Source: an uncultured Clostridia bacterium (lineage in GTDB: Bacteria > Bacillota > Clostridia > TANB77 > CAG-508). From it: a stretch of DNA of 9,675 bases. The notes beneath the pieces were generated by a model. The model was given only the letters and a program-made list of their open reading frames with translations, did not search any database and was not told where the DNA came from. The stretch spans positions 1 through 9,675 of the forward strand of contig CAKPRW010000057.1 of the NCBI GenBank assembly GCA_934183045.1, in the 5' to 3' direction. This document shows positions 6,966 through 9,675 of this stretch, in pieces (the first letter of the stretch is position 1; the number at the start of each line of letters is the position of its first letter). The translations under genes were made by a program, and so were the position numbers.

Positions 6966-8864
6966 ATGAATACTAACAGTAATATTTTAATAAACAAATT
7001 GAATATGCAAAAACAGAATCTTTCGAGTTTTATATATCCAGATTTTCCAGATTCTAAAGTTTATTCAAAAGAATATTATAGAAATATATTCTTGAATTAT
7101 TTTGATAGCACTGATAGACTATTTTCTCTTATGTATGCTGACTTTAACAAGCTAGAAAAAATAAATAATTCTTTTGGAAATGTTGTTGGTGACAAAGCAC
7201 TAGCTATTGGTCATAAACTTTTAAAAGAATCCTTTGCAAGTAATGCGCTTCTCTCTAGAGTTGGCGGAGATGAAACAGTTGTAATTCTTCCCGATTCAGA
7301 AAAGAAAGATGCTTTGCAAGATATAAATTCATTTAACCAAAAGCTTAGTCAGCTTGATAAAACCCTGAAAGCAATAGAGGTTCAATTGCACAAAACCTCT
7401 GAAACTGATAATTTGTCTTATCTTAACGCAAGTGTTATTGATATTGACAAAATTAAATTACTATTTGGTGATGAAGCTTTTCAAAATACTTTAAAGAAAC
7501 TTCAAGACATCATTTTAGCTACATTACCTCAAAAAACAATAGTAAATAAAATGGATTCTCATAATTTTAACATTATAATTCCTAAACTTATAAATGAGGA
7601 AGATTTAAATAGATATAATGAAATAATTAATGCAAAATTAATAGAATTTTTATCACCATTATCAATTTCTATTACCTCTAGTGTTTTAGACTCAAAGACT
7701 GATAATGTAAGAGAATTAGAGAAAATGACGGAAAAACATGTATCTGAACAAAAAAATATACGTGATTTAAATGAATTTGACAAAGAAAATTTAAGCCATT
7801 GGGAAGTATTAAGTTGTTATATCAGTAATGCAATAGAAAACTATCTATCAAATATTCGTCCATCAGATAAATTTATATATGACATACAAGATTATAAAAA
7901 AGAAATGTTTTTTATGCTTAACACTTTTATAAATACTTTAGAACATGATACATTTTATAAACATAATGATAATTCAAGTTCTCTTGAGTCTGATGAAGAT
8001 AGTTTTGAGGAGGATAACTATATCTCTGCTGATTCTGATCTGACATATTTAGTTCATCGTTTTTTAACTGATGACGACTTTTCAATAGAAAACTTAGACG
8101 ACGAAACGTTAACTAAAATGTATGATTTTATGAATTCATTGATGTATACACTAACTAAAAATAAAGATAACAATTTGTTTAATAAATCCTATTTAAAACA
8201 ATATTTAGCTAATCAAATTTGTAAAAACAATTCTAATTATCAGGCTGTGTTCATTAGTATGTCTGGAATTAAACCATCTAATACTGCTTATGGTCACCAC
8301 GCAACAGATGATAGGATGATGAAAACAAATAAATTAATTACGGATCTACTATCTGATAAAAATTTCTCTAATAATTTATTTACATTTTCAGGTGATGATT
8401 CTTTTTTAATTGATTATGGTGGAGGCAATTTTTTACTTTTATTATCTCATGATCAGGAAATTACTCAAGACGAACTTAATGAAAAGATTAAAAAAATAAA
8501 CTCTTATTATGATCCACAAGATCCAAATTCATCTTTTAAAATTGCCGGTTCAATTCAAAATGTAATTGATAATAGTAGCAGAGAAAATTTTATAAATGAT
8601 ATTCGTAAATTAAAAGAAAAATGTAATGATAAAAAAGATCCTATAAAAAAGAGTTCCTTTGATGATATCACTCAACAAATTGCATTTGAAAAATCTATTA
8701 AAAAATGTATTAAATATTATTTGGAAAATATTCCAGATGCAAAAACAGACATGGATGCTAAAAGGAAATTTATTTCTATGGTATTCAATAAATTAGCTGA
8801 ACAAGAAGGTAACTATAATATAAGATCAAGAAAAAATATTAAAGATAATAATATTGAACAATAA
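6966..8864 (+). CDS. Protein with three tandem GGDEF-like domains (one near-canonical, two degenerate)
   Basis: This 632-residue protein has no signal peptide or membrane helix. Domain 1 (about 50-140) matches a diguanylate cyclase palm: ADFNKLEKINNSFGNVVGD aligns with DxDxFKxINDxxGHxxGD, keeping metal-binding Asp59 and guanine-contacting Asn67 and Asp76. RVGGDET (98-104) is the signature loop with Thr for Phe; no RxxD inhibitory site precedes it. Domain 2 (about 150-265) has VIDIDKIKLLFGDEAF and KMDSHNFNIIIP in the place of GGDEF, so it is eroded. Domain 3 (about 425-555) has SMSGIKPSNTAYGHHATDDR (431-450) and YGGGNFLLLLS (484-494): Asn439 and Asp448 are kept but the metal Asp is Ser431 and the loop is GGGNF. 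Residues 270-420 are mostly helical with an acidic stretch (339-351), and a helical tail follows domain 3. Domain 1 might make c-di-GMP or a related nucleotide; domains 2 and 3 are probably ligand-binding or structural. It is monocistronic with its own strong promoter. The domain count is my reading by eye. Confidence 0.7.
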   Translation: MNTNSNILINKLNMQKQNLSSFIYPDFPDSKVYSKEYYRNIFLNYFDSTDRLFSLMYADFNKLEKINNSFGNVVGDKALAIGHKLLKESFASNALLSRVGGDETVVILPDSEKKDALQDINSFNQKLSQLDKTLKAIEVQLHKTSETDNLSYLNASVIDIDKIKLLFGDEAFQNTLKKLQDIILATLPQKTIVNKMDSHNFNIIIPKLINEEDLNRYNEIINAKLIEFLSPLSISITSSVLDSKTDNVRELEKMTEKHVSEQKNIRDLNEFDKENLSHWEVLSCYISNAIENYLSNIRPSDKFIYDIQDYKKEMFFMLNTFINTLEHDTFYKHNDNSSSLESDEDSFEEDNYISADSDLTYLVHRFLTDDDFSIENLDDETLTKMYDFMNSLMYTLTKNKDNNLFNKSYLKQYLANQICKNNSNYQAVFISMSGIKPSNTAYGHHATDDRMMKTNKLITDLLSDKNFSNNLFTFSGDDSFLIDYGGGNFLLLLSHDQEITQDELNEKIKKINSYYDPQDPNSSFKIAGSIQNVIDNSSRENFINDIRKLKEKCNDKKDPIKKSSFDDITQQIAFEKSIKKCIKYYLENIPDAKTDMDAKRKFISMVFNKLAEQEGNYNIRSRKNIKDNNIEQ

Positions 8865-8868
8865 ATTT

Positions 8869-8950
8869 AATGAACTCAACTTATTACAAAATTTATTTAA
8901 CTCAAAATATTGAGCATAAATATTAATAACTTGAGTTCATTTTTCTTTTA
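8869..8950 (+). terminator. Nested inverted repeat, rho-independent terminator between converging genes
   Basis: The arms AATGAACTCAACTTATTA (8869-8886) and TAATAACTTGAGTTCATT (8924-8941) pair at 17 of 18 positions and the right arm runs into TTTTTCTTTT, a U-tract for the plus-strand GGDEF transcript, whose stop is four bases away. The 37-base loop contains a second hairpin, CTCAA-AATA-TTGAG (8901-8914). The yitT stop lies seven bases beyond the right arm, so the structure could also act on the minus strand, although the T-run there is weak. Confidence 0.7.
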
Positions 8951-9448
8951 TTCAATTTGTTCATTTTTAAATCCTAGTCCTACTACTTCTCTAGAGTTAG
9001 TAATTATAATAAAACTATTTGGATCTATTTTTTTAGTTTCTTGTTTTATTTTTGTTATATCTCTTCTTGATGCAGCACACATTAATATTAATGTATTCTC
9101 ATTACTAAACATACCTTTACCATATATTCCTGTTGCTCCTCTTTTTATTTTTTCCCCTATAACTTCTGCAATTTGTTCGCTTTTTTCTGAAATTATAAAT
9201 AGTAATTTTGTAAAATATATTCCTTCAAATAATATATCTATTATTTTTCCCATTAAATAAATTGCAATTGCTGAATATAGGCCTATTTCTATTTCTTTCA
9301 AGAAAATAATGTTTAATACTACAATGATAGAATCAATCATTATTACTGTACTTCCCAGTTCCATACTAGGTCTATATTTTTTTGCAATATAACTTATTAG
9401 ATCACTTCCACCTGTCGATGATGATACTTTAAACAAGAGTGCTGTTCC
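8948..9448 (-). pseudogene. YitT-family membrane protein (DUF161 + DUF2179), C-terminal part of a frameshifted gene
   Basis: Read in frame from the indel, this piece encodes GTALLFKVSSSTGGSDLISY, the conserved STGG(S/T)D segment of YitT membrane proteins. Then come two to three hydrophobic helices and a cytoplasmic DUF2179 domain with GATGIYGKGMF, NTLILMCAASRRD, a Lys-rich helix and FIIITNSREVVGLGF. DUF2179 is a small C-terminal domain resembling ligand-binding regulatory domains; the molecular function of YitT proteins is not established. The only start-like codon is a TTG at 9436 without a ribosome binding site, and the conserved sequence continues upstream in the neighbouring frame, so this is not an independent gene. 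It converges on the GGDEF gene and ends at the shared hairpin. Confidence 0.85.
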
Positions 9449-9675
9449 GCAGTCCTATTATAGTTCCGCCATATACACATGCTAAAAATCTATCATTTGT
9501 TAATGGGGTAAATTTATCAAATACATCAACAAAGATTGATAAACTAATAGTTCCTACTAAAGATTTTATAAAAATGTCATCTTGTTTTATACATTGAAGA
9601 TGATATTCCTGTTTTTTATTCTGTTCAGAAAGTTCATGACGCATATCTGCTAATATATCATTAAGTACATTATAA
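9429..9675 (-). pseudogene. YitT-family membrane protein, upstream part before the frameshift, open at the window edge
   Basis: The frame is open to the right edge; the ATG at 9644 is internal to it and not a proven start. From FIKSLVGTISLSIFVDVFDK through LTNDRFLACVYGGTIIGL the sequence is typical of YitT proteins and joins the downstream piece as GGTIIGL-GTALLFKV once one base at about 9449 is skipped. Without that, the frame ends in RNSTLV. Residues before FIKSL (DNA 9575-9675, for example ADMRHELSEQNKKQEYHLQC) are hydrophilic, where the family should have a hydrophobic helix and a Gly-rich loop. The start of the gene therefore looks replaced or rearranged, or the contig is chimeric there. 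Confidence 0.65.

Noticed and set aside
7559..7783. 74-codon minus-strand open frame inside the GGDEF gene
   Set aside because: It lies fully within a long, well supported coding frame on the other strand, has no ribosome binding site and no recognisable motif.
8006..8014. Strong internal Shine-Dalgarno-like GAGGAGGA within the GGDEF gene
   Set aside because: It encodes Glu-Glu-Asp in the acidic linker and no ATG, GTG or TTG follows at a usable distance, so an internal start is not supported.
6966..8864. Cas10/CRISPR polymerase-like identity suggested by GDD at residues 476-478
   Set aside because: The GDD in SGDDSF is not at the position of the catalytic loop, which is GGGNF a few residues later; no HD, Zn-ribbon or CRISPR neighbours are present, and GGDEF-family alignment is better.
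8910..9260. 116-codon plus-strand open frame opposite yitT
   Set aside because: It is antisense to the conserved DUF2179/YitT coding sequence, starts inside the terminator hairpin and has a low-complexity Phe/Ile/Ser-rich product typical of reverse frames in AT-rich DNA.
1..9675. CRISPR arrays, insertion sequences, tRNA or rRNA genes
   Set aside because: No regularly spaced direct repeats, transposase motifs, terminal inverted repeats, or GC-richer cloverleaf-like stretches were seen; intergenic gaps are all below 200 bases.

Overview
The window is very AT-rich DNA with compact, closely spaced genes, AGGAGG-type ribosome binding sites, the standard genetic code (tryptophans are TGG and no TGA is read through) and proteins rich in Lys, Asn and Ile. 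Together with Firmicutes-type AddB and a clostridial-type Ogg this points to a low-GC Bacillota, probably a Clostridia-related, possibly uncultured gut bacterium. I cannot name the species.

Region 1 (1-6785, minus strand) reads as one operon running right to left from an extended -10 promoter at about 6816-6824. The order is ogg (8-oxoguanine DNA glycosylase), addB (subunit of the AddAB helicase-nuclease), pgeF/yfiH (laccase-domain, multicopper-polyphenol-oxidase-like purine phosphorylase or peptidoglycan editing factor), a major facilitator superfamily transporter, and an S66-family (LD-carboxypeptidase / MccF-like) peptidase that runs off the left edge. Gaps are about 12 to 35 bases. The first two genes deal with DNA damage; pgeF and the S66 peptidase can both be linked to cell-wall or peptide quality control. 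The transporter gene is split by a frameshift that is explained exactly by a 4-bp tandem duplication (TGATTGAT, 1397-1404). addA, the usual partner of addB, is not in the window.

Region 2 (6786-6965) is a 180-bp divergent intergenic region. It holds the leftward promoter, a 44-bp near-perfect AT-only palindrome, and a strong rightward sigma-A promoter (TTGACT, 17 bp, TATAAT) placed so close to the next gene that the predicted transcript starts almost exactly at the AGGAGG.

Region 3 (6966-8864, plus strand) is one monocistronic gene for a 632-residue soluble protein. I read it as three successive GGDEF-like domains: the first near-canonical (GGDET), the second strongly eroded, and the third with its metal ligands lost but the guanine-recognition positions kept. 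No EAL, HD-GYP, membrane or recognisable sensor domain is visible. This is the most unusual item in the window.

Region 4 (8865-9675): a nested inverted repeat works as terminator between the plus-strand GGDEF gene and a converging YitT-family membrane protein gene (DUF161 plus DUF2179) on the minus strand. The yitT gene is also broken, by one extra base at about 9449, and its first residues in the window do not look like the family. Two frameshifted membrane-protein genes among otherwise intact genes suggest either real gene decay or phase variation, or local assembly error.
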